Source: Onishia niordana (GTDB lineage Bacteria > Pseudomonadota > Gammaproteobacteria > Pseudomonadales > Halomonadaceae). Taken from it: a stretch of 64,000 bases of DNA. Below the pieces are notes generated by a model that worked only from the letters and a program-made list of their open reading frames with translations, searched no databases and was not told the origin of the DNA. The position numbers were made by a program, and so were the translations under genes. Location of the stretch: positions 310,001-374,000 of the forward strand of contig NZ_SDSD01000003.1 of the NCBI RefSeq assembly GCF_004798965.1, in the 5' to 3' direction. This document shows positions 55,622 through 64,000 of this stretch, piece after piece (positions within the stretch are counted from its first letter, which is position 1; each line of letters begins with the position of its first letter).

Positions 55622-56716
55622 CTATGGCGACCCTAAGCTTGCGGGAAGGCCCAAGAACGTCTGTATGATGAAAAAGTGATCCTCGAACAACGCCTCTGGT
55701 TCGAGGTCGGCGAGTGCCACCCAGCGAGCCCGATCACCTCCCTTAGCAGGTTTGAGTTGGGGAAGTTGTTGTTCTGGACGTAGGGCGAAATAGAAAGCCT
55801 CAGCAAGGGTGCGCCCGCGCCAGCTCCTATGTGGCTCGTCGAAGAGGCGCTGGCCACGCAGCGAGCCTCTTAGCACCGGTGCTGGTACCTTTAGGCGCAC
55901 GCGTTCGCGTAACTCCCTCAGGCAAGCATCGAGCAATCGCTCATGCGGATTGATGAATCCGCCGGGGAGGGCAAGCAAGCCCTTGCCGGGTGCCGCACTG
56001 CGTTTGACCATCAACACGTGCCCTGACTGTACGACCACAGCATTGACGGTCACGAAAATGGGCGGGTAGGGCGCATCGGCCCAGGCTTGGCGATATTGCT
56101 GCAGCAGTTGCTGTTCCTCGAGCAGATGCTGATAGTGCTGGCTTCGGGTAAAAGCCTCCAAGGTATCCAGTACCCCAGGGGGAAGATCATGGGCAGCCCC
56201 TGTAGAGGTATAATCGCTGGCGGCAGCCGGTGAGCGGAAAAGTCGTTCACGAATACCACTAGCCGAGATGCCCTCAACGATAGGCACACTAACGGATTCC
56301 CACTGTGGGAAGAGCGTTAGGTAGTAACTTGATTGACCACGACTAGCGCCGATCAGCCCAATGCGGGGTAGGCGTCCCTGACTCGGTGACGCGATATCTC
56401 GCACCTTGCGCTGTACGTCACGAACCCAGACGTCGTCATTGTAGAGCGCATCAAGCAAGGGCTCGATTTCAAGGCGGGCATTGTCGTTCTCATCGAAACA
56501 GCTTCGTAACATCTCTGAGCGCTCTTCAAAGCGCCAAGGGTTGCGTAGCGAACGGGCCTGCCAAGCGGATCCGACCAACACGATGACCTGATGAGCACGT
56601 TTTAGGGCTTCGTGGATGATCGCCCTGTGACCTAGGTGCGGAGGCTGAAAACGACCAATAAAGACCAGACAGTCAAAATCCTTGTGGCAATCCGAGGTTA
56701 GCTGCGTTTGCGCCAT
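55622..56716 (-). CDS. bifunctional NMN adenylyltransferase / Nudix protein with altered Nudix box
   Basis: 364 aa. The N-terminal nucleotidyltransferase has GRFQPPHLGH (21-30) and GISASGIRERL (149-159), as in NadM-type NMN adenylyltransferases. A Nudix domain begins near 218. Its box reads G253-x5-E259-x7-R267-E268-L-x-E271-R272: the second glutamate of the EE pair is Arg and the later Gly is Arg274. The first enzyme makes NAD from NMN and ATP; related proteins also hydrolyse ADP-ribose. The altered box casts doubt on that second activity. Confidence 0.88.
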   Translation of the reverse strand: MAQTQLTSDCHKDFDCLVFIGRFQPPHLGHRAIIHEALKRAHQVIVLVGSAWQARSLRNPWRFEERSEMLRSCFDENDNARLEIEPLLDALYNDDVWVRDVQRKVRDIASPSQGRLPRIGLIGASRGQSSYYLTLFPQWESVSVPIVEGISASGIRERLFRSPAAASDYTSTGAAHDLPPGVLDTLEAFTRSQHYQHLLEEQQLLQQYRQAWADAPYPPIFVTVNAVVVQSGHVLMVKRSAAPGKGLLALPGGFINPHERLLDACLRELRERVRLKVPAPVLRGSLRGQRLFDEPHRSWRGRTLAEAFYFALRPEQQLPQLKPAKGGDRARWVALADLEPEALFEDHFFIIQTFLGLPASLGSP

Positions 56717-56870
56717 GCGGGCTCCGTGTCTGATGACCGAGTTGCGCTAAGAGGCGCATTATCGACGCTTGCCACCTCACCTGCAATCTGGCGTTGGCGG
56801 GTGACGAGGCAGAGCCCCATGAGCTCAGGTATGCTGAATGTATTCGACGACGCTGTTGCAGGGAGCTTGC

Positions 56871-57779
56871 ATGATACGAACAAGGATTCTTTTCTGGTGG
56901 GCAGTCATCCGCCATGCATTCGCACTGTGGCTTGAGCGCAATGCATTCAGCTATGCCGGTTCACTGGCGTTCTACACCCTTTTCTCTTTGGCACCGACCA
57001 TTATTATTGCCGTTATGGTGATTGGTCTGGTGCTTGGCGAGGAAGCGGCGCAGGGGCAAATAGTCGCTCAGTTACAGGGCACCATGGGGCTTGGGGCCGC
57101 GGAGGCGATCCAGGAGGCCGTGGCGCAGTCGCGGGTCCAAGAATCCGGCCTGCTGCCCAGCGTGCTCGGCTTCGGTGCCTTATTGGTCGGGGCCACCACG
57201 GTATTTGCGCAGATGCAGTTCTCGTTGAATACCATCTGGGGGGTGGTTCCCCATCCCAGCAGTAACAGCATGTTGAAGTTCATCAAGAGCCGGGTTTTAT
57301 CGCTGGCAGTGGTGTTGTCTATCGGCTTTCTCTTGCTGGTATCACTTGTACTTGGAGTGATCGTGCGTGCCGTGTTGCACGCTGCAAATGATCTATGGCC
57401 AGGGATCGGCTTCATGATTGGCGGGCTGGAGTTTTTGATTTCTCTGGCAATGATTGCCTTATTATTCGCTACTATTTTCAGGGTGTTGCCAGACGTCGTG
57501 CTGAGATGGAAAGATGTCCTGGTCGGGGCTTGCGTGACGGCAGTGCTATTCTCGCTCGGCCGCTCGGGTATCGCTATTTATCTGACCTATACGGCGACGG
57601 CCTCGACCTACGGCGCAGCCGGGTCGGTGGTGTTGATTCTGCTCTGGGTCTACTACTCGTCGCTGATCTTGCTGTTCGGTGCTGCCTTTACCAAATGCCA
57701 CTTGTTGGCCCGTGGCAAATCGATAGTGCCGCGCAATTCCGCCGTATTGGTCAAGCATGAATTGATGACCGATGAATGA
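56871..57779 (+). CDS. YihY/virulence factor BrkB family membrane protein
   Basis: 302 aa with about six membrane helices. N-terminal RNAFSYAGSLAFYTLFSLAPTIIIAVMVIGLVLG and C-terminal YTATASTYGAAGSVVLILLWVYYSSLILLFGAAFTK are family signatures. Once called ribonuclease BN, the family is now seen as integral membrane proteins of unknown transport role. GGGAG precedes the ATG at 56871. acyP follows 63 bp later. Confidence 0.9.
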   Translation: MIRTRILFWWAVIRHAFALWLERNAFSYAGSLAFYTLFSLAPTIIIAVMVIGLVLGEEAAQGQIVAQLQGTMGLGAAEAIQEAVAQSRVQESGLLPSVLGFGALLVGATTVFAQMQFSLNTIWGVVPHPSSNSMLKFIKSRVLSLAVVLSIGFLLLVSLVLGVIVRAVLHAANDLWPGIGFMIGGLEFLISLAMIALLFATIFRVLPDVVLRWKDVLVGACVTAVLFSLGRSGIAIYLTYTATASTYGAAGSVVLILLWVYYSSLILLFGAAFTKCHLLARGKSIVPRNSAVLVKHELMTDE

Positions 57780-57842
57780 AATAGGCAGCCGTTGTCTGTC
57801 GGCCGAACGTCTATTGCTGGTAGATAAAAGAGGAGATCCGCA

Positions 57843-58115
57843 ATGAGTAAGTGCTGCGTTAAGGCGCTGGTTGCTGGCAACGTTCAGGGTGTTGGATACC
57901 GTCAAGCAACTCAGGAGCAGGCGTTAACGGCGGGTGTCACCGGACACGCCCGGAACCTCTCAGACGGGCGTGTCGAGGTATTGCTTTGCGGTAAGTCTGC
58001 CAATGTCGATGCAGTGACCCAATGGCTTTGGCAGGGGCCTGCCAATGCACAGGTCAGTCATGTCGAGGTGGAAAGCGTCGAGTGGGAGAATCACGACGCC
58101 TTCGTCACAGGGTAA
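57843..58115 (+). CDS. acylphosphatase
   Basis: 90 aa. The catalytic loop AGNVQGVGYRQ gives Arg20, and GHARNLSDGRVEV gives Asn38, both needed for activity. It hydrolyses carboxyl-phosphate bonds such as in acetyl phosphate or carbamoyl phosphate. GAGGAG lies just upstream of the ATG. It follows the YihY gene and converges on the nucleoside hydrolase gene. Confidence 0.93.
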   Translation: MSKCCVKALVAGNVQGVGYRQATQEQALTAGVTGHARNLSDGRVEVLLCGKSANVDAVTQWLWQGPANAQVSHVEVESVEWENHDAFVTG

Positions 58116-58130
58116 GTTGTGAACTGACGC

Positions 58131-59072
58131 TTATTTCAGGGTGTCGACGATCCAATCGATGACGCCAGGGCCATCGGCACTGAGACAGACATTGACCATC
58201 GGTGTCTGGGACCAACGAGGTGCCAGAAACTCACGGCCCTCTGGAGCGAAGACTGTCTGGCCTTCTGCAGTGCCCTCGGTAACGACGTTGAGGTGGCCTT
58301 TGGCTGTTGTGAAGAGCTCGGGCTTGAGTAGATAGGCCAGTGCACAGCTGTCGTGGGGGCAGCAGCCATCGATCCCCAGCGCCTGCTGATAGAAGGCTCG
58401 ATAGAAGGCGTAGCTGTCGGCTAATACCTCTCCCAGCTTACCCTGACCTGCGGCAATAGCGTCCATATCCTTGGGAGCCAGTACACAGCGGTGAGTCGCA
58501 TCTAGCCCCACCAGTGTCAGCGGCCAGTCAGCAGTCAGTACCCGGGCGGCGGCATGCGGATCGTTGAAGATGTTGGCCTCAGCCACCGGGGTAACGTTGC
58601 CGCCTTCCTTGATTGACCCGCCCATCACGATGACCTGCTTGACCTTCTCGGTGAGGTCGGGATCAAGTTGCAGCGCGGCTGCCAGATTGCCAAGCGGTCC
58701 GACGGCTACGAGTGTGACCTCGCCGGGGCGCGCATTGACGGTATCGACGATGAACTGAGGAGCGCTGATTGATAGGGCGGCGCTTTTTATATCGGGCAGT
58801 TCGATGTTACCCAAGCCATTGGCACCATGGATATGGGCCGGTGCTGGGTGTTTGGGCTTGACCAGCGGTGCTGCCGCACCTTGAGCGACCGGGATGCTTT
58901 GCCCCGCCAGTTCGGCAAGTAGCAGGGCGTTATGGGTCGCAGTGTCGATGTTGACGTTGCCGTAGGTGGTCGTCATGCCGAGTAATTCGATCTCGGGATG
59001 AGCAAGGGCAATGGCAATGGCCTGAGCGTCGTCCACACCCGGGTCGGTATCGAAGATGATCGGTTGACTCAT
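58131..59072 (-). CDS. nucleoside hydrolase
   Basis: 313 aa. The calcium site DTDPGVDDAQA (8-18) and the later VMGG, EANIFNDPHAA and DSCALAY blocks are typical of the inosine-uridine nucleoside hydrolase family. It splits ribonucleosides into base and ribose. Substrate range (RihA, RihB or RihC type) is not clear. It is the last gene of a minus-strand operon, 93 bp after ribokinase, which would phosphorylate the ribose it releases. Confidence 0.9.
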   Translation of the reverse strand: MSQPIIFDTDPGVDDAQAIAIALAHPEIELLGMTTTYGNVNIDTATHNALLLAELAGQSIPVAQGAAAPLVKPKHPAPAHIHGANGLGNIELPDIKSAALSISAPQFIVDTVNARPGEVTLVAVGPLGNLAAALQLDPDLTEKVKQVIVMGGSIKEGGNVTPVAEANIFNDPHAAARVLTADWPLTLVGLDATHRCVLAPKDMDAIAAGQGKLGEVLADSYAFYRAFYQQALGIDGCCPHDSCALAYLLKPELFTTAKGHLNVVTEGTAEGQTVFAPEGREFLAPRWSQTPMVNVCLSADGPGVIDWIVDTLK

Positions 59073-59165
59073 GAGGCTTCCTTTTTCAACGCAGGCGCTT
59101 GCCTGCGCATCAGTGTAGAGGCTGTTGGAGCAGAGGGGCTCTGCCCATCGTTCGAACGAAGCGGC

Positions 59166-60104
59166 TCAGCTGCGCGTGAGTACCAGCGCCGGCCATTCGG
59201 CGAGAGCAACGTCGACAGAGGCGGCATCGGGAATACTTGGTGCCGCACCTTCGCGTTGCACGCACAACGCTGAAGCGGCGCTGGCTCGGCGCAGACAGGT
59301 TTCGATATCACAACCCGACAATCGCGCGGCCATGAAGTGGCCGATAAAGGTATCCCCGGCGGCGGTCGTATCCCTGGCCTCGACGCGGTAAGCCGGCAGG
59401 TTGAGGCGGGTCTCCCCGTGCTGATAGCTGACGCCATCGCGGCCCAAGGTTAATACCAGCTCCACGCCGGGCAGACGATTGCTGAGCGCCACGAGCAGGT
59501 CATCGGCGCTACTGTCTTCAGGCAGGTCGATCAGGGTCGCGGCTTCGCCTCGATTAACGAACAGCAACTGGCAGGTAGACAGCGGCAGATCGCTGACAGC
59601 TGCATGCATGGGCGCCGGGTTGAAGGCAATCGATAGCCCACGCGCTTCGGCGCGCTCCATGGCCCGGTACAGGCCATTTGTCTCGTTTTGCAGCAGCAGC
59701 CAGCCAGTGGCGTCAGCGTTGTCGACTCGCGCATCGACATCGGCATCGCCAAAGCCATGATTGGCACCTGGGTAGAGAATGATGGCATTTTCGGCCTGAT
59801 CGTCGACCTGGATCAATGCATGGCCACTGGGCTCATCGACCAGTTCCAGCGAGTCGACGCTAACGCCGGCCTCGCGCAGTAGTTCGAGCGCCCAGTCGTC
59901 AGTACGTCCTAGGCGTCCCCAGTGTTCGACTCGTCCACCTGCTCGAGCCATGGCGAGTGACTGATTAGCGCCTTTACCGCCGAGCACTTGCCGGTAGCCG
60001 GTACTGGCAAGGGTCTCGCCGGGCCGAACCAGGTGGGGAACGCGATAGACGTGATCAATGTTGATGGAGCCCAGATTGTAGAGTGGGCATGTGGTGTCAG
60101 GCAT
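59166..60104 (-). CDS. ribokinase (PfkB family)
   Basis: 312 aa. LGGKGANQSLAMARAGG (41-57) is the sugar-binding signature and DTTAAGDTFIGHF the ATP and catalytic base motif. It phosphorylates ribose to ribose 5-phosphate. The ATG at 60104 follows AAGGAA and overlaps the end of the dehydrogenase gene by 8 nt. The gene order dehydrogenase, kinase, nucleoside hydrolase suggests sugar and nucleoside salvage. Confidence 0.87.
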   Translation of the reverse strand: MPDTTCPLYNLGSINIDHVYRVPHLVRPGETLASTGYRQVLGGKGANQSLAMARAGGRVEHWGRLGRTDDWALELLREAGVSVDSLELVDEPSGHALIQVDDQAENAIILYPGANHGFGDADVDARVDNADATGWLLLQNETNGLYRAMERAEARGLSIAFNPAPMHAAVSDLPLSTCQLLFVNRGEAATLIDLPEDSSADDLLVALSNRLPGVELVLTLGRDGVSYQHGETRLNLPAYRVEARDTTAAGDTFIGHFMAARLSGCDIETCLRRASAASALCVQREGAAPSIPDAASVDVALAEWPALVLTRS

Positions 60105-61038
60105 CAGGTATTCCTTGCCAGGCGCGGAGGTTATCGACGGTAAGCCGGACCACATTGGCGCGTGCCTCGGGTGTGATCCAGGCATTGTGCGGGGTGACAA
60201 TCAGGTTGAGTGGCTCGTCAAGGGCCGTGATCAGAGGATGGCCTTCTCGCGGGGGTTCCGCCGGAAGCGAATCGACCCCAAGACCGCCGAGGCGCCCATC
60301 ACGTAGCGCCTCGAGGGCCGCATCTTCGTCAATGATACCGCCTCGTGCGCAGTTGATCAGCAGGGCGTTTTGCTTAAGGCGATTCAGGAGTGAGGCGTCG
60401 ACCAGATGACGAGTTTGTTCGGTAAGTGGACAATGAAGGCTCAATACATCGGCTTCCGGCGCCAATTCATACAAGCTTGGGCGCTGGTCACCGGCCTTGC
60501 CGGGGCGAGCGGCGAAGCTGACGCTCATATCGAAGGCCTCGGCTAGTGCCGCGACCCGAGAACCAAGCTCGCCTTGACCCACGATGACCAAATGCTTGCC
60601 CGAAAGCTGCAAGGTGCGGTGATTCAGCAGGCAAAAGAAATCGCTTTGTTGCCAAGCGCCATCGGCAACCTCACGCTGGTATAGCGGAAGTCGGTTACCC
60701 AGTGCCAGCATCAGCATCATGGTGTGTTGGGCAACGCTCGCGGTGCCGTAGGCGCTAACGTTGCGTACCGCGATCCCCAGGCGCTTGGCGGCCTGCATAT
60801 CGATATTGTTGGTGCCGGTAGCCAATACGCAGATCAGCTCCAGGCTAGGCAGTGCTTCTAAGGTGTCAGCATTTAACACGACCTTGTTCACGATGGCGAC
60901 ATTGGCGCCGGCCAAGCGCTCCAGACACTCTTCCGGTGCGGTGTTGTCATGCACCTGTAGAGAGTCGACCTCGGTACGAATCGGGTGAAGGTCGATATCA
61001 TCGCCAAGGCTGGCAGCATCAAGAATCACGGCTTTCAT
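60097..61038 (-). CDS. D-isomer 2-hydroxyacid dehydrogenase (glycerate/hydroxypyruvate type)
   Basis: 313 aa. NAD motif VIVGQGELGSRVA, then NCARGGIIDE with the catalytic Arg, and TPHNAWIT with the His. It resembles hydroxypyruvate or glycerate dehydrogenases (HprA). ATG 61038 gives the family start; an upstream ATG would add 13 residues. It heads the ribokinase-nucleoside hydrolase operon and overlaps ribokinase. The metabolic link between the three is not obvious. Confidence 0.83.
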   Translation of the reverse strand: MKAVILDAASLGDDIDLHPIRTEVDSLQVHDNTAPEECLERLAGANVAIVNKVVLNADTLEALPSLELICVLATGTNNIDMQAAKRLGIAVRNVSAYGTASVAQHTMMLMLALGNRLPLYQREVADGAWQQSDFFCLLNHRTLQLSGKHLVIVGQGELGSRVAALAEAFDMSVSFAARPGKAGDQRPSLYELAPEADVLSLHCPLTEQTRHLVDASLLNRLKQNALLINCARGGIIDEDAALEALRDGRLGGLGVDSLPAEPPREGHPLITALDEPLNLIVTPHNAWITPEARANVVRLTVDNLRAWQGIPDA

Positions 61039-61103
61039 TGGAGCATCCTGATTGTGTTGTGATTGCGCGTGCATCACACGCTGTGAATACCCGCATGCTC
61101 GCC

Positions 61104-61134
61104 TTGCCCGTCAGGGGGCGCAACACGCTATAAT
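61104..61134 (+). promoter_or_regulatory. sigma70-type promoter upstream of fmdB-aspS
   Basis: TATAAT at 61129-61134 with TTGCCC at 61104-61109 (spacer 19). It would give a 5' leader of about 150 nt before fmdB. The 255-bp gap shows no other gene. Confidence 0.55.
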
Positions 61135-61293
61135 GGCTCGCTTTCGTAGCAGGCTTGGAAAGTGCGATGGCAGCCCCGACCTTAGCTCAAGGATTGGACG
61201 CCAAGATGCCGCCGGCCCGATAGTCCTGCGGTGAGGCGATACGCGTCGCCGCGCCACTTATCAAGTAGTTGTCGTACTCAGGAGAGTTGAACG

Positions 61294-61560
61294 ATGCCCA
61301 TCTATGAATATGAGTGCAAGGCCTGCGGCCATCGCCTGGAAAAGCTGCAGAAGATCAGCGCCGATCCGCTGACGGAATGCCCAGCGTGTGAGCGAGACGA
61401 GCTCAACCGCCTGGTGAGTGCAGCAGGCTTCCGGCTGGCGGGTAATGGCTGGTACGAGACCGATTTCAAGTCCGGCAACAAGAAGAATCTTGCCGGCGAG
61501 GGCGGGGCCGAGAAAGGCGCCACGCCCAAAACAACTGCCAAGGACGGTGCGGCGGCCTGA
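61294..61560 (+). CDS. FmdB-family zinc ribbon protein
   Basis: 88 aa. N-terminal zinc ribbon [13 protein letters not shown] with paired cysteines Cys8/Cys11 and Cys29/Cys32, then a basic and Gly/Ala/Lys-rich tail. FmdB-like proteins often precede aspS in Pseudomonas and Halomonas; their role is unknown. AGGAGAG precedes the ATG. aspS begins 47 bp downstream. Confidence 0.88.
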   Translation: MPIYEYECKACGHRLEKLQKISADPLTECPACERDELNRLVSAAGFRLAGNGWYETDFKSGNKKNLAGEGGAEKGATPKTTAKDGAAA

Positions 61561-61607
61561 GCGCCCCGTCCTTCATACTTCGATCACGCAACAGAACAGG
61601 ATTTGAC

Positions 61608-63392
61608 ATGCGCAGCCATTATTGCGGCCAGCTGAACGAGACTCTGGTAGACCAGCAGGTCACCTTGTGCGGGTGGGTACACCGCCGCCGTGACCATGGT
61701 GGGGTAATCTTCCTCGACCTGCGCGACCGTGATGGTCTGGCTCAGATCGTGGTCGATCCCGACACTGCCGAAGCCTTTGCGACCGCCGACCGTGCACGTA
61801 ATGAATACGTGCTGCGCATTACCGGCCGTGTCCGCCCCCGTCCGGAGGGTACCCAGAACCCGAACATGCCTACCGGTATGGTCGAGATGCTGGCCAAGGA
61901 CGTCGAAGTCCTCAACAGCGCCACCACGCCGCCGTTCCAGCTCGATGAGCATGGCAAGGTCGGTGAGGAAACACGCCTCAAGCATCGCTATATCGACCTG
62001 CGTCGTCCCGAGATGATCGATAAACTTCGTCTGCGCTCGCGTATCTCCCATAGCGTTCGTGCTTTCCTAGAAGGTCAGGGGTTCCTGGACATCGAGACGC
62101 CGATCCTGACCCGTGCTACACCGGAAGGGGCGCGTGACTATCTGGTACCGAGCCGTACCCATGCGGGCAACTTCTTTGCTCTGCCGCAGTCGCCTCAGTT
62201 GTTCAAGCAGCTGCTGATGGTGTCCGGTGTCGATCGCTATTATCAGATTGCTAAGTGTTTCCGTGACGAAGACCTGCGTGCCGATCGTCAGCCGGAATTT
62301 ACCCAGATCGACCTCGAGGCGTCTTTCGTCGACGAGGATGACATCATGGCGATCACCGAGACCATGATCCGCCAGCTGTTTCAGGAAGTGCTCGACGTCG
62401 AGCTGCCGCTCTTCCCACGCATGCCTTACGCTGAGGCGATGAGCCGTTTCGGCTCCGACAAGCCGGACCTGCGTATCCCGCTGGAACTCACTGATGTCGA
62501 CGACCTGATGAAAGACGTCGACTTCAAGGTCTTCTCCGGCCCGGCGCAGGCCGACGATGGTCGCGTGGCGGCGCTTAAGGTGCCTGGCGGCGCCAAGCTG
62601 TCGCGTAAGGAGATCGACGAGTACACCAAGTTCGTCGGCATCTACGGTGCTCGTGGCCTGGCATGGATCAAGGTCAACGAACGCGCCAAAGGCATCGAAG
62701 GCCTGCAGTCGCCGATCGTCAAATTCATGGACGGCATCATTGAAGCGTTGCTTGACCGGGTCGGTGCTGAAGATGGAGACATCATCTTCTTTGGCGCCGA
62801 CAAGGCCCGGATCGTCAACGAAGCCTTGGGCGCGCTTCGCGTCAAGTTGGGCGAAGATCTCGAGCTGTATACCCGTGAATGGGCGCCGCTATGGGTCGTC
62901 GATTTCCCCATGTTCGAGGAAGACGGCAACGCTCGCATGCAGGCGCTTCACCACCCGTTTACCGCGCCGTCCTGTGACGTTGAGACATTGCGCGATCGCC
63001 CGGCTGAGGCCCTTTCCAAAGCCTATGACATGGTGCTCAACGGTACCGAGCTGGGTGGTGGTTCGATCCGTATCCACGACCACGCCATGCAGCGTGCGGT
63101 CCTCGATGTGCTGGGTATCAGCGAGGAAGAAGCCGACGAGAAATTCGGCTTCCTGCTTGACGCCCTGCAGTATGGCGCACCGCCCCATGGCGGTCTCGCT
63201 TTCGGCCTCGACCGCCTGGTCATGCTGATGACCGGCGCCAAGACCATCCGCGAGGTCATTGCGTTCCCGAAAACGCAGAGCGCCGCTTGCCTGATGACCG
63301 ATGCCCCCGGTGTCGTCTCCCCAACGCAGCTCAAGGAACTCAATATCCGGCTTCGCCAGAAAGCCAAGCCTGAGGGGGAGCAAGGCGAATAA
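61608..63392 (+). CDS. aspS: aspartyl-tRNA synthetase, predicted non-discriminating
   Basis: 594 aa. N-terminal anticodon OB-fold ([10 protein letters not shown] to about 140), the class II core with [18 protein letters not shown] (motif 2), the bacterial insertion near 290-420, and [13 protein letters not shown] (motif 3). His30 in RRRDHGG and Gly81 in RPEG correspond to the two residues reported to make the P. aeruginosa enzyme able to charge tRNA-Asn as well. It follows fmdB and precedes yebC. Confidence 0.96.
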   Translation: MRSHYCGQLNETLVDQQVTLCGWVHRRRDHGGVIFLDLRDRDGLAQIVVDPDTAEAFATADRARNEYVLRITGRVRPRPEGTQNPNMPTGMVEMLAKDVEVLNSATTPPFQLDEHGKVGEETRLKHRYIDLRRPEMIDKLRLRSRISHSVRAFLEGQGFLDIETPILTRATPEGARDYLVPSRTHAGNFFALPQSPQLFKQLLMVSGVDRYYQIAKCFRDEDLRADRQPEFTQIDLEASFVDEDDIMAITETMIRQLFQEVLDVELPLFPRMPYAEAMSRFGSDKPDLRIPLELTDVDDLMKDVDFKVFSGPAQADDGRVAALKVPGGAKLSRKEIDEYTKFVGIYGARGLAWIKVNERAKGIEGLQSPIVKFMDGIIEALLDRVGAEDGDIIFFGADKARIVNEALGALRVKLGEDLELYTREWAPLWVVDFPMFEEDGNARMQALHHPFTAPSCDVETLRDRPAEALSKAYDMVLNGTELGGGSIRIHDHAMQRAVLDVLGISEEEADEKFGFLLDALQYGAPPHGGLAFGLDRLVMLMTGAKTIREVIAFPKTQSAACLMTDAPGVVSPTQLKELNIRLRQKAKPEGEQGE

Positions 63393-63490
63393 GCTAGAGC
63401 GGAGCCTACCGGTGTTGCAGCCTAGCTGATGAACGGGGCTGCACACGGGGCCTGGCTAACTAGCGGGTGTCATCTATACGTCTTTCCGAT

Positions 63491-63516
63491 CCGCCGGCGC
63501 CTTATGGCGCCGGCGG
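63491..63516 (+). other. intercistronic hairpin between aspS and yebC
   Basis: CCGCCGGCGCC, loop TTAT, GGCGCCGGCGG: an 11-bp perfect stem 100 bp after aspS. No U-tract follows directly (the T-run at 63533 lies after the yebC ribosome site), so it looks like a processing or stability element. Confidence 0.55.
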
Positions 63517-63540
63517 CGCATGAAAAGGAGGGTTTTTTCA

Positions 63541-64000
63541 TGGCCGGACACAGCAAGTGGGCCAATATCAAGCACCGCAAGGCGGCACAGGATGCCAAGC
63601 GTGGCAAGATCTTTTCCAAGCTGATCCGCGAACTGACGGTGGCAGCAAGGCTGGGCGGCAGTGACTCGCACGATAACCCGCGCTTGCGTGCGGCTATCGA
63701 CAAAGCCCTCGCCAATAACATGACCAAAGACACGATTCAGCGGGCCGTTGATCGCGGGGCGGGGAACACCGATGGCGATGCCATGGAGGAGACCGTCTAT
63801 GAGGGATATGGGCCTGACGGGGTAGCGGTGCTCGTCGAATGCATGACCGACAACCGCAATCGTACCGTCTCGGAAGTGCGCCATGCTTTTTCCAAGCATG
63901 GCGGCAACCTGGGGACGACCGGCTCGGTATCGTTCATGTTTCACCACCAGGGGCGTCTTCAGTTCAATGATGGCACCAGCGAGGAAGCACTGATGGAGGC
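63541..64000 (+). CDS. yebC: YebC/PmpR family protein (partial, 3' end outside window)
   Basis: The frame from ATG 63541 stays open to the window end (153 codons). [56 protein letters not shown] and [19 protein letters not shown] are near-invariant in this family of about 245 aa. YebC proteins were described as transcription regulators and more recently as factors that relieve ribosome stalling. AAAGGAGG precedes the start. In many gammaproteobacteria ruvC follows; that part is not visible here. Confidence 0.95.

Overview
The window is a gene-dense, GC-rich chromosomal stretch from a gammaproteobacterium. Gene content and protein wording fit a Halomonas-like member of the Oceanospirillales/Halomonadaceae, with many genes closest in style to Pseudomonas. 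Evidence for this includes an aa3-type cytochrome oxidase cluster with ctaG, SURF1 and ctaA/ctaB, a RegB/RegA-type (RoxS/RoxR) pair, a Pseudomonas-like non-discriminating AspRS, a class I fumarase, a MioC-like flavodoxin and an infC-rpmI-rplT-pheST-ihfA block. It looks like core chromosome. I see no integrase, transposase, prophage, CRISPR array, rRNA or tRNA gene.

Layout. 1-5.4 kb: end of the cytochrome c oxidase operon (ctaD end, ctaG, ctaE, a DUF2909 gene on the other strand, SURF1, an SCO-like anchored protein, ctaA, ctaB). 5.6-7.3 kb: DUF2489 protein and an OmpA-family lipoprotein. 7.5-14.7 kb: the translation block thrS-infC-rpmI-rplT-pheS-pheT-ihfA, where infC appears to start at an ATC codon. 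14.8-19.3 kb: small conserved genes, ppnN, yfcL and a LysR regulator whose 3' end is followed by an exact 328-bp tandem copy. 19.3-25.9 kb: glycine cleavage (gcvH-gcvP on minus, gcvT on plus) around an AGCS Na+/amino-acid symporter. 26.1-30.4 kb: alkB, PAP2 phosphatase, glycosyltransferase, degenerate LytM lipoprotein, acyltransferase, all on minus. 30.5-34.9 kb: acetoacetate module (aacS and a LysR gene diverging from scoA-scoB). 35-41.6 kb: paired DnaA boxes, MFS transporter, trxA, a decayed DMT transporter, a DUF1338-like protein, grxA, an inositol-phosphatase family gene, an orphan HybE-like gene and 3-hydroxybutyrate dehydrogenase. 41.7-44 kb: roxR/roxS and a YjfB-like motility gene with a FliA-type promoter. 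44.2-48.5 kb: prfC, tatD-family, ygfZ, an HMA-like protein overlapping an OsmC gene. 48.5-54.6 kb: uvrB, nei, fumarase, cardiolipin synthase. 54.7-58.1 kb: HypT-like regulator, bifunctional NMNAT/Nudix, YihY, acylphosphatase. 58.1-61.0 kb: a minus-strand operon of 2-hydroxyacid dehydrogenase, ribokinase and nucleoside hydrolase. 61.3-64 kb: fmdB, aspS and the start of yebC.

How it works together. Heme A is made by CtaB then CtaA and inserted with SURF1, while CtaG delivers copper to the oxidase. The RoxSR pair further along is of the family that senses respiratory redox state. Acetoacetate can be activated by AacS or ScoAB, and 3-hydroxybutyrate dehydrogenase feeds the same pool, which fits polyhydroxybutyrate or ketone-body use. 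The symporter plus GcvTHP fits uptake and cleavage of glycine. Nucleoside hydrolase plus ribokinase salvages ribose.

I did not find a clear new defence or mobile system. The observations most worth checking are the 328-bp tandem duplication, a 14-bp motif found exactly three times just after stop codons, the ATC start of infC, the interlocked DUF2909/SURF1 starts, the SCO-like CX3C protein, the CxxC-less HMA protein joined to OsmC, and the paired DnaA boxes far from any oriC-type genes.
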